DNA of 64,000 nucleotides from contig OX442315.1 of the NCBI GenBank assembly GCA_949358305.1, positions 27,244,427 to 27,308,426 on the forward strand, given 5' to 3'. The notes beneath the pieces are model-generated. The model saw only the letters and a program-made list of their open reading frames with translations, was not told the origin of the DNA and made no database searches. The stretch's first letter is position 1, and each line of letters starts with the position of its first letter. Source of the DNA: Strigamia acuminata (taxonomy: Eukaryota > Arthropoda > Chilopoda > Geophilomorpha > Linotaeniidae). This document shows, piece after piece, positions 1-11,104 of the stretch. The position numbers were made by a program, and so were the translations under genes.

Positions 1-87
1 GCGTGCATTCAATCTGAAGTGGATAAATACGCGGATTTGGAAGTTTTTAAATCTGATGACTCGATTAAAATCTGCAAAAGGAATTAA
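1..87 (+). CDS. 3' end of an unidentified upstream gene (partial)
   Basis: An open frame runs from the first base through 28 codons to a TAA at 85-87 and ends in a short charged tail (KICKRN). It is followed at 224-229 by AATAAA, which fits a last exon and its 3' UTR. Too little is present to name the product. It lies on the same strand as the FKBP6-like gene starting at 473, about 385 bp downstream. Confidence 0.5.
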   Translation, partial: ACIQSEVDKYADLEVFKSDDSIKICKRN

Positions 88-223
88 CAATTTTTTGCTT
101 TTGAATTTATTTTGATTTATTGTTTAACGATACCAAATTCTTAAAATGTTATTTGGAAATACTGTGAAAATTGTCAGTGTTTGCCTTTTTTTGCGTTTTG
201 TACTTGCTTTGTTTTCATGCATA

Positions 224-229
224 AATAAA
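224..229 (+). terminator. polyadenylation signal AATAAA
   Basis: A canonical AATAAA lies about 140 bp after the stop of the partial gene at 1-87 and before the FKBP6-like gene. No other function is apparent in 88-472, which is AT-rich 3' UTR and promoter sequence. Confidence 0.45.
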
Positions 230-472
230 ATATTAAAAAAATTTTTTCAGACCAGAGCCTTAAAAATAATCGACTAAATGTCAGTTTACGTACACGCTGT
301 AAGCGTTAATTGTATTTCTATGATGTAATTCTCATGCGCAGAAATCGTCATGTGATTTCATCTGCTCAATGGCGCGGAATCATATTTTCTTAGTTTACCG
401 CCGTGTGAACGAAGCATTTGAATTGTGTGACCGTTACCATAGTTAATAACTCCTGTTTAAGGCGGCACCGAC

Positions 473-1956
473 ATGGCAAATAATGATTCAACACCAATTA
501 GTGTTGATTTGGAAAGAGGGATAGTTGTTGAGTACGTTATTCCAAAATTTATTTGTAAAAATTGTTTCAATTTTATTGTTTCGTTAGGAGTTCAGAAGAA
601 TGCGTTATTTCTGACATACAAGCGTCTGACGGTATGACTGCAGATTGCATAAAATTATGAAACTTTGTGAAGTATAACACTTGAAATATTCTTTTAGATG
701 TTCGCTCATTTGAAATGATCGTGATTCGTGATTCGGGTATGAAAATATTTAAAAATCTGCGTAGCAAAATGGAGGATATTTCACCGGAACAGGACGCATC
801 AATCCTCAAACGAGTAAGTCACTGAACAAAATCCAAATTGTCAAGCTGTACGCAATTTGTTGTTCAACGACTCAATATTTGTATATTTTGCTAGTGTTTC
901 AATAATAAATTTTTATATTTAACAGATAAAAATTCCCGGAATGGGTGGCGCTCTTCCAGAAAATGCTTTAGTAACTGTGGATTTCAATGCATATTTAGAT
1001 CGTTCACTCGAACCATTTGATTCATCCTTCTGGCGAAACAAGCCTTACACATTCAGGTTCGGTCTTTAAAGACATTTGTTTTTGTGAAAATAACTTACCA
1101 TAACTTAAATTTCCCATTTAATAGGTTGAATGCGGGCAAAGTAATTTTAGGTTTAAACATGTCCGTGAAATCGATGGAGTTAAACGAGGAATCTGAATTT
1201 CTGATATCTCCCGATTATGCTTATGGAATATACGGCGTTTTCGACCGCATTCCACCGAACTCGACCATTTTATTTGAAGTGAAAGTGATAGCGTGTGTTG
1301 ACAATTACGCAATAATAGAATTTAATATGATGACACCTGATGAGCAAGCATTAGCAACCTTTCAAGATGCAATGAAAGTCGCACGAGCTCAACATCTAAC
1401 AGGAAATTATTTAGAACAAAGACAAATGTGTGATAAAGCTTTGCGAGTGTAAGTTATTTAAATATAAACTAATGCAAGTCATAAAAGACAATATTTTTTT
1501 TCAGTTATTTGCGTGCAACGAGGTTACTGGAAAACAAAATTTGCTTTTATGGCCCGGACGAGGCAGAGGGTCAAAATATTCTGCTAAAATTATATGTCAA
1601 TATCTCTCGTTTGTCTTTTTTTTTTAAAAAGTATCGGAAATGCTGCGAATATGGCGCTGAAGCAAAGAAGATAGATCCAGGAAATGTCAAAGCATTGTAT
1701 TGGTAAGCTGTTTGTGTTCACTCGTTGGTGCAGGATATTTATTTACAATTTGTCAACTTTATTTAGGGTTGGTTCTGCATGCATCCAACTTTGTAACTGG
1801 GAAAGTGCAAAGCAAGATTTAGTCAAAGCGAGGCAAGTCGATCCGCAGAACAAACAAGTAGTTGAGGTATTGGAGTTGTTGAACAGAAAGAAAAAAGAGG
1901 AAGATGAAAAGGAAAAGAAATTATATCAGAGAATGTTTGCTAGTGCAAGTATCTAA
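473..1956 (+). CDS. FKBP6: FKBP6/Shutdown-like FKBP-TPR protein
   Basis: Seven exons assemble cleanly: 473-531, 588-631, 698-813, 926-1056, 1125-1448, 1505-1702 and 1767-1956 (1062 nt, 353 aa). All junctions are GT-AG and phases match. The middle (about residues 90-180) is an FKBP fold with IPGMGG, the PFDSS loop, YAYG and the IPPN turn. The C-terminal part (about 190-340) has TPR-type helices, including the segment KKIDPGNVKALYW, and ends in a lysine/glutamate-rich tail. In the FKBP6 family (Drosophila Shutdown) the isomerase is thought inactive and the protein acts as an Hsp90 co-chaperone in piRNA loading in the germline. The start is the first ATG in frame and lies just after a purine-poor leader. 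A more general FKBP4/5-type co-chaperone is the alternative, but the single FKBP domain and short N-terminus favour FKBP6. Confidence 0.85.
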
Positions 1957-2160
1957 CCAAAGAAACAGGAAACAGTAGCGGAAATCCTCTCGGAATCAAA
2001 TGCTAGACTGAGAAGTTGCTTTTTTTCTTCATTTTAGTGTTATTTTCATACTTTAATGTACGTGGTGTAGTTGTTGGCAGAGTTTGCCAAAAGAACGAAT
2101 TTGTTTTAAGTATTTAATTACATTACAAGTCAATTTTGTAATTTTTTTTGCCATTTTTTG

Positions 2161-2166
2161 AATAAA
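2161..2166 (+). terminator. polyadenylation signal of the FKBP6-like gene
   Basis: AATAAA lies about 205 bp after the FKBP6-like stop codon. The remainder to 2767 is AT-rich; I see no gene in it. Confidence 0.5.
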
Positions 2167-2767
2167 ACATTGAATACTGAGAAGAAAAACTTTAATTTTA
2201 AAAATAGTTATCACGCAACATTAATTGGATTGTACGGTTCGTTGGTCCAAATTGCACATCTTGAAATAATAAACAGGTGGTATAATTTGTAATGACTTTA
2301 TTTTTACTGTAACGTAATGAGTAGTTACATTCAAAATATCGTGTTTTATTTGGCGAATAGTAAATAGCGGAGGTTTACTGCTTTCATAATTAATAAATGG
2401 AACCTTCACGTGTGCATTCACTCAAAAAATTGAGAAGAAAACCATTTCATATAATACAATGAAAAAAAACTTAATTTATTTAAAAAACTCGTCAAAAACA
2501 TACAATAAAATCAGTTTGGATAGATAGAACTAACATATAAAGTAATTGATAAGAAACAAGTCGAGTTAGTCGACTGTTAGATGGCAGAGATGCTGCGCGA
2601 ATCGCTCGTATGGTAAAACCGATATGATGCATTTTGGGAGTCACAGACCACGTGTGCGGTGTGGCGGGCTGCACGACCAATCCACATGGCACTCGCAACT
2701 AAGTTTTTGTTAGAATACTAGTCGGCTCCAAACGTTCTTCTCACCCAACAAAACTCCCAACAACAAT

Positions 2768-5629
2768 ATGACAAATGCTTCCGAAACACCAACCTTAGAA
2801 AAGGAGCCGCTGCAAGAGTCGAAAGATACGGGAGTGAAATTGAAAAGAGAACTAGGACTTCTGGACGGTGTAGCAATAATTGTTGGAGTAATAATCGGCT
2901 CTGGAATTTTTGTTTCGCCAAAAGGGGTCCTTAAAGAAGCAGGATCAATTGGATTAGCACTCATCGTATGGATCCTATGCGGTGTTTTGTCTATGATCGG
3001 CGCATTATGTTATGCAGGTACTGTAATTGCATCATATGGTAACTTGAACAAAACTAAACTCAACTTATTTTTTCGGCTAACAGAATTAGGTACGAGTATA
3101 CCAAAAAGGTATGACAATTTTAATAAAATTTTAATAAAACGGATATTTAAATTTTTTCTTCTTTTTTCAAGTGGAGGAGATTATGCATATATCCAAAAAG
3201 GTAGAAAAAAAATTATTTTATTTATTTTTATTTTTTAATTTACTTTTTATTTAAGCCTTTGGACCATTACCTGCCTTTTTGTATTTATGGGTCGCACTTG
3301 TTGTTATTAATCCAACTGGAAATGCCATTACAGCATTAACTTTTGCTAACTATATTTTACAACCAATATACCCTTCGTGTGATCCGCCTACTGAAGTTGT
3401 TCGACTTGTCGCGGCTGGTGTTATTTGTAAGTAAATGCAGCAGTTTCTCGCAATTAAACTTATATAATGGGAGATAGGGTTTCGTATATTAAAGTATTTT
3501 TTTTTTTACTTTTTCAATTCGTTCAAATTGCATATTATTATACCATTAGAATATTCCAGATGCGTTTTGATGACCTAGAGCGAACATGTTTGTAACATTT
3601 CTTGCTGTTTGGTTCATTTGAACGATTTATAAATTATTTTATTATAACAAAAAGTTTTATCAGTTTTGAAATACAGTAACTTGTTTTCACTTAACACCTA
3701 ATTGTTTTTTGCGACTGTGATTTGTCGTAGAGATAATGTTTTCCAGTCAGGAAGCAATCATTTACGAAGGACATGTGAATTGAACGAAGTTACAGTAGCC
3801 TACCTTTTAATTACTGTACACCCTTAACCCGTGAACGGAAATGAAATTAATTAATTTTAAAAAAAAATTAAAATAAACGTAGGTGAATTAAAAGTAGAAA
3901 TGAAGAGATTAAATATCTGATAAGTTTGTCTTGGTTGATAGCCTTAAAAATCTGAAGGACAAGTTAACTATTGTCGAAAATAATATCAGAAGTCAAATTC
4001 CATTTTATTGACGATTAAAAATAGTGCAAATATTTTTCTGATTGATTTATTTATTTTTTTAACTTAAAGGTTTGTTGACTTTTGTAAATTGTTACGATGT
4101 AAAGTGGGCGACGAAAGTTCAAGACATTTTTACGTTTACCAAAGTGATGTCTTTAATTATCATCATTATTTCTGGTTTTGCAGCTCTAGGCCTCGGTAAT
4201 TGAGATTATTTATGCATTTATTTATTCGTTCGTTTATATAATTTATTTCGTTATAGGAAAAACAAATAAAGAAAATTTTGAAAACTTTTTCGAAGGAACG
4301 GAGACTCAACCAAGTTACATCGCTCTCTCGTTTTATTCGGGTTTATTCTCCTATTCTGGATGGTGAAGTATTTTCAATTAAACTATTGCCTGCCTTTAAC
4401 CTGTTAGATAACATTTCATTCTTCTAGGAACTACTTAAACTTCGTTACTGAAGAGTTGAAAGATCCTTACAAGTGAACGAATTTTGTTATTATCCTTTAA
4501 AGATTGACTATACTAATAACCAATATAATATTTAAAAAAAATACTATTTTAGAAGTCTTCCACGTGCGATTATGATATCCATACCCTTAGTGACATTGGT
4601 TTATGTGCTAACTAATGTCGCCTACTTTATCGTCTTATCGCCGTATGAGTTATTAGCATCAAACGCAGTTGCAGTGGTAATAAACGTAGACATTCAAAAC
4701 ATGACAAAACATTAAAGAAATGAAACGCTTTTTAGACATTTGGCGAACGAATGTTAGGAGTTATGTCCTGGATCATGCCATTCTTTGTCGCCTGCTCGAC
4801 GTTTGGAGGTTTAAATGGCGGGATTTTCACCGCATCAAGGTTTTATTTGCATCTAAACAACACTCCTGGTGTTTAAATAAACACTTTTCTGTCTAGGTTA
4901 TTTTTTGTAGGAGCGAGGCAAGGCCATTTGCCCGACGCTTTAGCCATGATTAATATCAATAAATTTACGCCGATGCCTTCGTTAGTGTTTTTGGTACAGT
5001 AAATCGAACAAAAATGAAAAGAAAAGTCATAACATTTAACTTTTCAGGGACTAGTCACACTCGTGATGCTTTCCACCAGTGATGTTTATGAGCTTATAAA
5101 TTACACGAGTTTTGTGGAGAGTGTCTTCATCACGTGTTCAGTATCAGGATTACTGTGGCTACGATGGAAAGAACCGGATTTGACTCGGCCTATTAGAGTA
5201 AGCACCATTTGCCGCTAAACGAAGTGACTAAATTGGTTACATCGTGAATGCGGCTATTTTCTAATTCACGTTACTTGAACAGTGGTTTTTATCGATTTTT
5301 CTTTTAAATATTTAGGTGAATCTTATTTTTCCAATTATTTTCCTTATAATATGCCTATTCTTGATTTGCACACCTATTATTGCGAGTCCTAGGGCAGTTG
5401 GGTTAGGAATTCTTATCACGTTGTCTGGAATTCCGATTTATCTCTTGGGAGTTTACTGGGAGTCGAAACCTGTATTTGTCACAAATGCTATCAGTAAGTT
5501 CGATGTACAAGTTTAAGTTTGGCTCGAAATAAGATTAAAATAGCAAATCATTTTTATCTTGTAGAAGCCTTCACATTATCGGTTCAGAAGATCTTTCTGT
5601 GCGTGCGTGCTGAAGCGAGGGATGATTGA
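2768..5629 (+). CDS. SLC7 LAT-type amino-acid transporter (light subunit of a heteromeric transporter)
   Basis: Thirteen exons join in phase: 2768-3017, 3084-3108, 3172-3200, 3256-3426, 4070-4195, 4257-4362, 4428-4472, 4553-4676, 4736-4839, 4897-4993, 5048-5197, 5316-5493 and 5565-5629 (1470 nt, 489 aa). The protein begins with a short cytoplasmic tail. Its first membrane segment carries the APC-superfamily motif IIGSGIF, which binds the substrate backbone. About 12 hydrophobic segments follow, ending in a short charged tail. A cysteine in the extracellular loop of exon 4 (motif YPSCDPP) sits where LAT1/LAT2-type light chains are disulfide-linked to the SLC3A2-type heavy chain. The expected role is sodium-independent exchange of neutral amino acids at the plasma membrane. 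LAT versus y+LAT versus b0,+ subfamily cannot be settled by eye. The only long intron is 3427-4069. A polyadenylation signal lies at 5666-5671. Confidence 0.85.
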
Positions 5630-5665
5630 TGACAAATTTATTTGGAAAAATTTATATTTAAATGA

Positions 5666-5671
5666 AATAAA
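5666..5671 (+). terminator. polyadenylation signal of the SLC7 gene
   Basis: AATAAA lies 37 bp after the transporter stop codon. The gene converges on Derlin-1, whose stop codon is at 5971-5973 on the other strand, so about 340 bp hold both 3' ends. Confidence 0.5.
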
Positions 5672-5970
5672 GCTGCAAATATATAAATTTTTTTCGAAAA
5701 TTCTATGAGCCAATATTTTATAAAATGTTTTGTTGTTGAATTTACGAGAGCGAAAACGATTAAAAAAGATAATGTGTACACAAGCAATTTCCACTGTTTT
5801 TATACAACTGTTTAAGATTCCAATTTTATACGAGAAATTGAATAAAAATTTTATGACCAAAAATTCCTGTTTTACACGAGTGTCTTTTTCAGTAAACCAG
5901 TCAACGTAGGAGTACGTTTTAAATAAAATTTGCGTTCTCATTTCCGTTTTTTTTAATAAATAAGTGTTTT

Positions 5971-7177
5971 TTAGGTTCCACCTAACGTGTGACCGCGACC
6001 CCATCGATGGCTCCCCCACGAGCTATCAGCAGCTGCAGGTTGCTGTCGACTTGCAGGCACCTGTCCACTGCCACTCACAGTTCCGCGGTTATTTGGAAAA
6101 TACCTTTGCCTGAAAATTTAGTTTGAAAATAAATTCCAATACTTTATTTTTTGTGCATTTTAGTATTTACAGAAATCCTGGTGTATTAAGAAATCGTCTT
6201 CCTCCAAAATCCAAAGGATATTTGTATTGTAAGAAGAAATATGTATGACCCACGAATATTCCGAGCAGTTCATTCATGAAACTAGAGAAAAAAATATTAT
6301 TAATTCTTTTATTCATATTGAATACTCATTTTAAAAAAACTACCTTCCTGTAATGACCATGTTGAATAAAAGTACCACCCATGGTAGATACATTGCCTGA
6401 GAAAATTAAATTATTAAAATAATTTATTTTGTGGATTACTATCATTTTTTTTTACTTTAAATTGTGTCCCAAACCAGAAATTCATGACTACATCTCTGTT
6501 CAGTTGGCACCACACGTATAAAACAGCTAACACCATCGGATCCATTAACAACTAAAAATGTATACGAAATATTTTAAAATCTCAAAAAATTGAAAACATG
6601 ATCATATCAATGTACTTACTGGAATAGTAAATGCCAAACCGAGGCACTTAATTCTAGTTAAGCAAAATTTTTTTAAATTAAGATTTTTACTTTTTCAAAT
6701 TAAAAATTTGATTTAAGGATACAATATTGCATATTGCCATAACCAATAGCATGTAGGCATAATCTGCTTGTCTTCCAAAAAATGTCCCTAATTTAATTTT
6801 TTTTATAATTACAATTTTAAAATCAATAAATCAATAATATTTACCAGATTCTAATCTACCGGAATAATTAAATAAGAAATAAAGATTTGTTAGATAATGA
6901 AAGCCAGTCATTGGCGAGATGGGGTAATAAACCAAAGCAGTTAGAGGTCTCCATATCTACATTGAAAAATAAAAAAATATGATACATAAATATTACGTTT
7001 AGGCAACAATTATCTATACAGTACCTGAAATTTATAAACTAAAGGCTGATACAGTAATAACATATCCATGGCATTTAGCAAGCCCAGTCTCCCTAACACT
7101 GGAAATATTATAGACGCACCGAGCCAATATCGAGTGAGGAGAGGAACGGATTGAAACCAATTCGAAATTTCAGACAT
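5971..7177 (-). CDS. DERL1: Derlin-1, ER-associated degradation rhomboid pseudoprotease
   Basis: Eight exons on the minus strand: 7177-7025, 6956-6845, 6787-6723, 6646-6620, 6551-6456, 6396-6344, 6281-6171 and 6109-5971 (756 nt, 251 aa). This equals the usual Derlin-1 length. The N-terminus has the typical amphipathic helix and TRYW motif, followed by the family-specific WR motif (IWRPLTALVYYP) in loop 1. Several membrane segments follow, with YVWCQLNRD and LPWVVLLFN. The tail ends in HRWGRGHTLGGT, a good SHP box of the kind that recruits p97/VCP. Derlins form part of the ER retrotranslocation channel and lack rhomboid catalytic residues. One exon is only 27 bp. All phases match. The start is the first ATG of the conserved N-terminus. 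Confidence 0.92.
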
Positions 7178-7969
7178 GTTGTATTTTTCTTGAAATTATA
7201 ATAATGTTGGAGCAGGAAACGTATTAAATGAAAGGAGCAGCGAGTTGGTCGAACTAACAACTAATAATTGTAAACAGACGTGTACTTCCAAGCTTTTCTA
7301 TTTTCCAGTCCCTTACGTCAAACTTAGGTGATAGGCCAAATCAACATGTTAATTCGAACTGTTTTGAAAAGGCTGTGCAATATATCGAATTTTTTAATGT
7401 CTATTTTCACACAGAAATAATATTTAAAATTTGATATATTCAATTAGTTGTCAATAACCTTATACTATTACGATTTTGATTTGATTTGAAATGAAAATGC
7501 GAAATGTCTGTGATGTAAGCGGCTACATTTCCGGTTTCGAGTTACTAGTCTATTTGTGTACGTTTGTTTACGATATCCGCTGATTCGGCCAATCGCGAGA
7601 CGACAACTCTTCCTATTTGCCAATGATATGAGAGGGAGAAAAAACATTTTCAAATCTTGCACAATGGTGTAAGTGAAGTGAGTCCGAATAGGGTTACCAT
7701 ATATACAAAAACTCCATCTGATAACCCGACAACGCCGACAACTGCCTAAAGTTTATTTTGGAAAATTTATTTAGAGTTTTGTTTGTATTTTTATAAGAAT
7801 AAAATGTTACGTTAAAATTATAAAATAATGATCAGTATTTTTATTTATTTATTTATTTTAATATCGAAACTGAAAAGAAAAATGATATCGGAATTTTTTT
7901 AATTATTTAACGCGAAATATGACAAATAATTTCCATATTTGTCCCGCCCAGTAACTCAAATTGGAATGC
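7178..7969. other. intergenic interval upstream of Derlin-1 and Cys1
   Basis: This stretch separates Derlin-1 (transcribed leftward) from the first cysteine-cluster gene (rightward). It holds only AT-rich sequence with short spurious frames. No gene, repeat or RNA was recognised. It presumably contains the Derlin-1 promoter, and its right end approaches the left boundary of the amplified region. Confidence 0.4.
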
Positions 7970-7971
7970 AA

Positions 7972-8054
7972 TGATTGGCTGATTCGCCCGTCACGTGTTT
8001 TGACGTGTATGCAAATTTATTTTGCGCACGTCACCAAAGAAAATTATGTATAAA
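7972..8054 (+). promoter_or_regulatory. Cys1 promoter: inverted CCAAT, CACGTG, MRE-like and TATA boxes
   Basis: Within 85 bp there is an inverted CCAAT box (ATTGG at about 7973), an E-box CACGTG (7992-7997), a TGACGTG half-CRE (8001-8007), TGCGCAC at 8023-8029 (fits the metal-response core TGCRCNC) and a TATA box TATAAA at 8049-8054. The ATG lies 68 bp past the TATA box. The TATA box is convincing; the other 6-8 bp matches could be chance. Units B and C do not have this segment. Confidence 0.5.
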
Positions 8055-8121
8055 GCTCGCGGGAAATTTAAGTTTCTTGTTAGACAGAATTGCAATTAGA
8101 TATCTACGCAGCGCATCTAAC

Positions 8122-8677
8122 ATGGACACGAAAGGAAAAACAGCCGAAGCAAGCCCGAAAGCATTGAAGCCGACATTAGATAAAGCCGAACAGGGGCGTC
8201 CACGACCCGTATCGGTGCACGTACTTCCTCCCCTTGATCAAGCTCTTGGTGGAGAACCCGTTCTCGATCCTAACGCTCCGAACATGCCTTTTGGAGCGGA
8301 TCCTGGTCATGTAATTGCAGTGGCTCCCGAAGACGATGGGAATAATAACCAGGGTAAGTTACATCTAACTTGGCATACCACTATTTCCGTTACATTTGGT
8401 TAGTTTACTAAAAATCACTAATTTTTTATTAACTTATTGGGATTTATATTCAGGTAACGGTCTCAGTCACGGTGAATGTCTTTGCCAACTGTGTACCTGT
8501 TGCGATTATTGCAGGCAGGGGAACAGCGCTGTTATTCGTCGCTGCGACTGTACGCCTCGCGACGCAAATCTTCCGACCGAGTGTGCTTGCTGCGCTGCCT
8601 GCAAATGTCTGACCGTGTTGAAGCCCGAAGTCATTCCAGATCCACCACCTCCGCTGCTTCAACCTATTCTCGTTTAA
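8122..8677 (+). CDS. cysteine-cluster protein Cys1, unit A (intact, unrecognised family)
   Basis: Two exons, 8122-8353 and 8454-8677, join across a 100-bp phase-1 intron to give 151 aa. The first exon encodes a disordered, proline/acid-rich part (about residues 1-77). The second encodes a 13-cysteine module with the pattern CxCx2CxCCx2C, then CxC, then CxCCx2CxC (closing motif CACCAACKC), and a proline-rich tail ending LLQPILV. No signal peptide is visible, so a cytosolic or nuclear protein is expected. The cysteine density recalls metallothioneins or zinc-binding modules, but the long N-terminal part is not typical of metallothioneins. I do not recognise the family, and no function is claimed beyond likely metal binding. 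It shares spacing and intron phase with Cys2 at 9430. AATAAA lies at 8836-8841. Confidence 0.75.
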
Positions 8678-8835
8678 CTTTATTTAATGTCCGGTATTCT
8701 AAGTTTGCGAATAATTGGTTATTTGTATCGTTGAAATTGATTTGTTTAAAATTTAAATGTATTTTTCTTCTTTGCTAGTTTTTTGCTAGAAATGTTTTTC
8801 AGTTTTGCTAATTTGTTATATTACTTTGTGTGCTA

Positions 8836-8841
8836 AATAAA
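8836..8841 (+). terminator. polyadenylation signal of Cys1 (unit A)
   Basis: AATAAA lies about 160 bp after the Cys1 stop codon. In units B and C this 3' UTR segment is tandemly duplicated. Confidence 0.45.
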
Positions 8842-8995
8842 ATTTATTCATAAAACTAACTTTATGCATTTTTATTCGTGTGGTGTATATACATCTACGG
8901 TGTACGTCTTTTAATAATTTAGCGATCTTAACGTAGTAAGTTAAATTATAATTTAAATAGAAAATAATAAAAAAGTTTAAATTTGAAAAATTAAC

Positions 8996-9212
8996 AAACA
9001 GTTGATGAAAAAAAGTAAAGAATAACAATTTAATGAAGAAAAAATTAAAAAATAACAATTTAATGAAGAACAAAGTAAAAAATAATAATTTAATGAAGAA
9101 AAAATTAAAAAATAATTTAATGAAGAAAAAAGTAAAAAATACGGTAATAATTTAATGAAGAAAGAAGTAAAAAATTACAATTTAATGAAGAAAAAGGTAC
9201 GAAATTGCAATT
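8996..9212. repeat. minisatellite upstream of Cys2, unit A
   Basis: About seven degenerate tandem units of roughly 30 bp, each built around AATTTAATGAAGAAAAAAGT, fill this stretch. The array is longer in units B and C, which also carry a small insertion at its left edge. It lies 150 bp upstream of the Cys2 TATA box. Confidence 0.8.
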
Positions 9213-9270
9213 AATTTAAAAGAAACTGTCAAAAATAAAAAATAGCGACGAATAGAATAAAGAAATTCAT

Positions 9271-9366
9271 TGACGTCGTTTTCTCCGATCCAATCATGTG
9301 TCATATTCAAATTAGTATTCGTCTGCTATGTAAATTGATTTCACTGTCGAAAATATAGTATAAATA
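9271..9366 (+). promoter_or_regulatory. Cys2 promoter: CRE, CCAAT and TATA boxes, unit A
   Basis: TGACGTC (9271-9277), CCAAT (9290-9294) and TATAAATA (9359-9366) precede the Cys2 ATG at 9430. The same combination of a TGACGT-type site, a CCAAT box and a TATA box occurs before Cys1, which fits common regulation. In units B and C the first site reads TGACGGC. Confidence 0.5.
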
Positions 9367-9429
9367 GGCTGAAATGTGCTGTCTACGTTAGTTGCCGCTC
9401 AAATTCGATAATATATAGCACAGCAAACC

Positions 9430-9943
9430 ATGGATCCTAGCGAAGATCATGATCGAAGTTTTTATGAACCAAAAGAACCAACAGAACCAACATCACTTGA
9501 ACAGGCAGGATTTAGAACGCCTCCTGATTCGCCAATGCCAAATTTAGTTCCCGTAACACCACGTGTACCGAGGTATAGTCCCCGATGTAGTCCTTTTAGT
9601 TCGTTAATGCACAAATCTCGTCGAGCTCCAATTTCATCATTGGCTCGTGATCGTGAAGCTACTGACGATGCAGTTGTTCCCGATATTGATCTGAGTAAGT
9701 ATTTATTTGGCAATTGTAATTTGAGTTTTATTTACTTTGTTTACTTATTTATTTATTTTTTATTTAATTGCAGTCCAAACTGCTGGTTCCGATGACGTTG
9801 AATGCAAGTGTACTGCATGTTTTTGTTGCATGCACTGTCCAGGCGGAATGAAAGAGCTTTCCAATATTGCGAAATCCGAATGCTGTGCGGCTTGTCAATG
9901 CAAAAATGAGTCGAAAAATGAAAGTGAAAAGCGTGCCAAGTGA
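9430..9943 (+). CDS. cysteine-cluster protein Cys2, unit A (intact, paralogue of Cys1)
   Basis: Two exons, 9430-9694 and 9774-9943, join in phase 1 to give 144 aa. Exon 1 encodes an acidic start (MDPSEDHDRS), EPTEPT repeats and a proline/serine-rich region with TPP and SPM sites that could be phosphorylated. Exon 2 encodes a 10-cysteine module, CxCx2CxCCx2C followed by CCAACQC, and a lysine-rich tail ending SEKRAK. The first half of the cysteine pattern and the closing CCAACxC are identical in spacing to Cys1, and the intron lies at the same place and phase, so the two are paralogues. The family is unrecognised. In units B and C exon 1 is kept but spliced to unrelated Tudor-type exons. AATAAA lies at 10086-10091. 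Confidence 0.75.
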
Positions 9944-10085
9944 AGAGCCGGGATATATGTTACTTTTACGTTCATTTCCTCAAATTGTGAAAACCTAACT
10001 GAACTGACCTTGAAGAATTTTTGTTAATTTATTTGAAATTGTTGCATGTGTTATTTTTGTATTTACCAACTTCAGATTTAACCAA

Positions 10086-10091
10086 AATAAA
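10086..10091 (+). terminator. polyadenylation signal of Cys2 (unit A)
   Basis: AATAAA lies about 140 bp after the Cys2 stop codon. The same segment is present after the residual Cys2 exon in units B and C. Confidence 0.45.
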
Positions 10092-10157
10092 ATTGTTTCA
10101 TTTAAAACACGTTGTAGTTTTAATCTTGTTTCAGTTAGCAAAAGAGCATCGAAATAA

Positions 10158-10867
10158 TCTTTGTTTATAAAATTTTTATCGGATATTGGTTCGATACAAA
10201 GTGTAAGCACAAAAGTACATAGAAAATTCAAGTTCAGGACAAAAACTCGAGAAGGAGCATCAACTGAAAAAATAGATGATGATTTAGTTGCAGCCGTCGA
10301 AGCTTTTTTAAACAATTTCAACAACCCAGAACCCAATGGACATGTGCACCCAGCTGTTGCTGCTCTTGGAGATTTAGCTGACCAGCCTGTTGACGCGGAT
10401 ATCGAGAAACTGCAGTTCGACCTTGAACTTGGTGATGAAAATGATAATTTAAATCACCCTGAACCTAACGATAATAGGTAAGCTTTACTTCTGCTAATTT
10501 TATTCATGGTTAATTCAAGTTTTCATATCTCGAAATCTCAAAGTTTGCAAACTAAATGCACGCATTTATTCGTTTCCAAGTTCCGTCCATAAAAATACTA
10601 AAACCAATACGATGGCTGAAAATAATTTCATACCACATGTATATGGAGCCATCAGGTATTAATTAGAGTCCGCAGCTAGGAGAGAAGTAGAACTGGCTAA
10701 CATCAGTTTGATATCAATTTCTCTAAACCTTGATTAATTTTATTGAGATTTCAAAAATTTTCAGAAATTTATCATTTTGTTCCACAGATGTCGCCACTGT
10801 GCCTATGAAATGTACACAGTGTAATACCAGTGAATGCCGCTGCACGGCTCTGTTATTTGGAAAATAA
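10158..10867 (+). pseudogene. third small Cys-bearing ORF (Cys3-like), unit A, incomplete 5' end
   Basis: Exon 10158-10477 and exon 10765-10867 join in phase 2 and encode an acidic, asparagine-rich part and a short tail with KCTQCNTSECRC (Cx2Cx4CxC) ending LLFGK. The frame has no ATG, so either a 5' exon lies elsewhere or the copy is defective. In units B and C a 4-bp insertion (CATG) in exon 1 closes the frame. The cysteine tail and the location suggest a distant relative of Cys1 and Cys2, but this is inference. Confidence 0.35.
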
Positions 10868-11104
10868 GCATCGTTTATTTCTTTCCATTTAGCGGGAATC
10901 TTCAGAGCTCGCTCGTGGTGAACTACTAGTCCAATACAATCTAAAGCTTAACATGTCCCTTGGTATGTCCTCTGTAGTATGAATTCTAGGTCTCCGTAGA
11001 AATCTGGTATCGAAATTTTAAATTCCTTTTTCAAAAATAAGAAGAATTAAAAATTAATGAAGTTTAAATGCAATATTAGTAATTTGCTTTATTTTTTGTT
11101 TCAG
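10868..11104. other. spacer between Cys3-like ORF and TBC1D31 fragment, unit A
   Basis: About 240 bp of AT-rich sequence without a coding frame or repeat that I recognise. It ends in a good acceptor (TTTGTTTCAG) in front of the TBC1D31-like exon at 11105. Confidence 0.4.

Noticed and set aside
5576-6019. 147-aa open frame on the minus strand at the Derlin-1 3' end
   Set aside because: It overlaps the last Derlin-1 exon in another frame and runs through the 3' UTR; composition is AT-driven and no domain is visible.
7468-7662. 64-aa minus-strand frame upstream of Cys1
   Set aside because: No homology, no promoter or polyadenylation context, length expected by chance.
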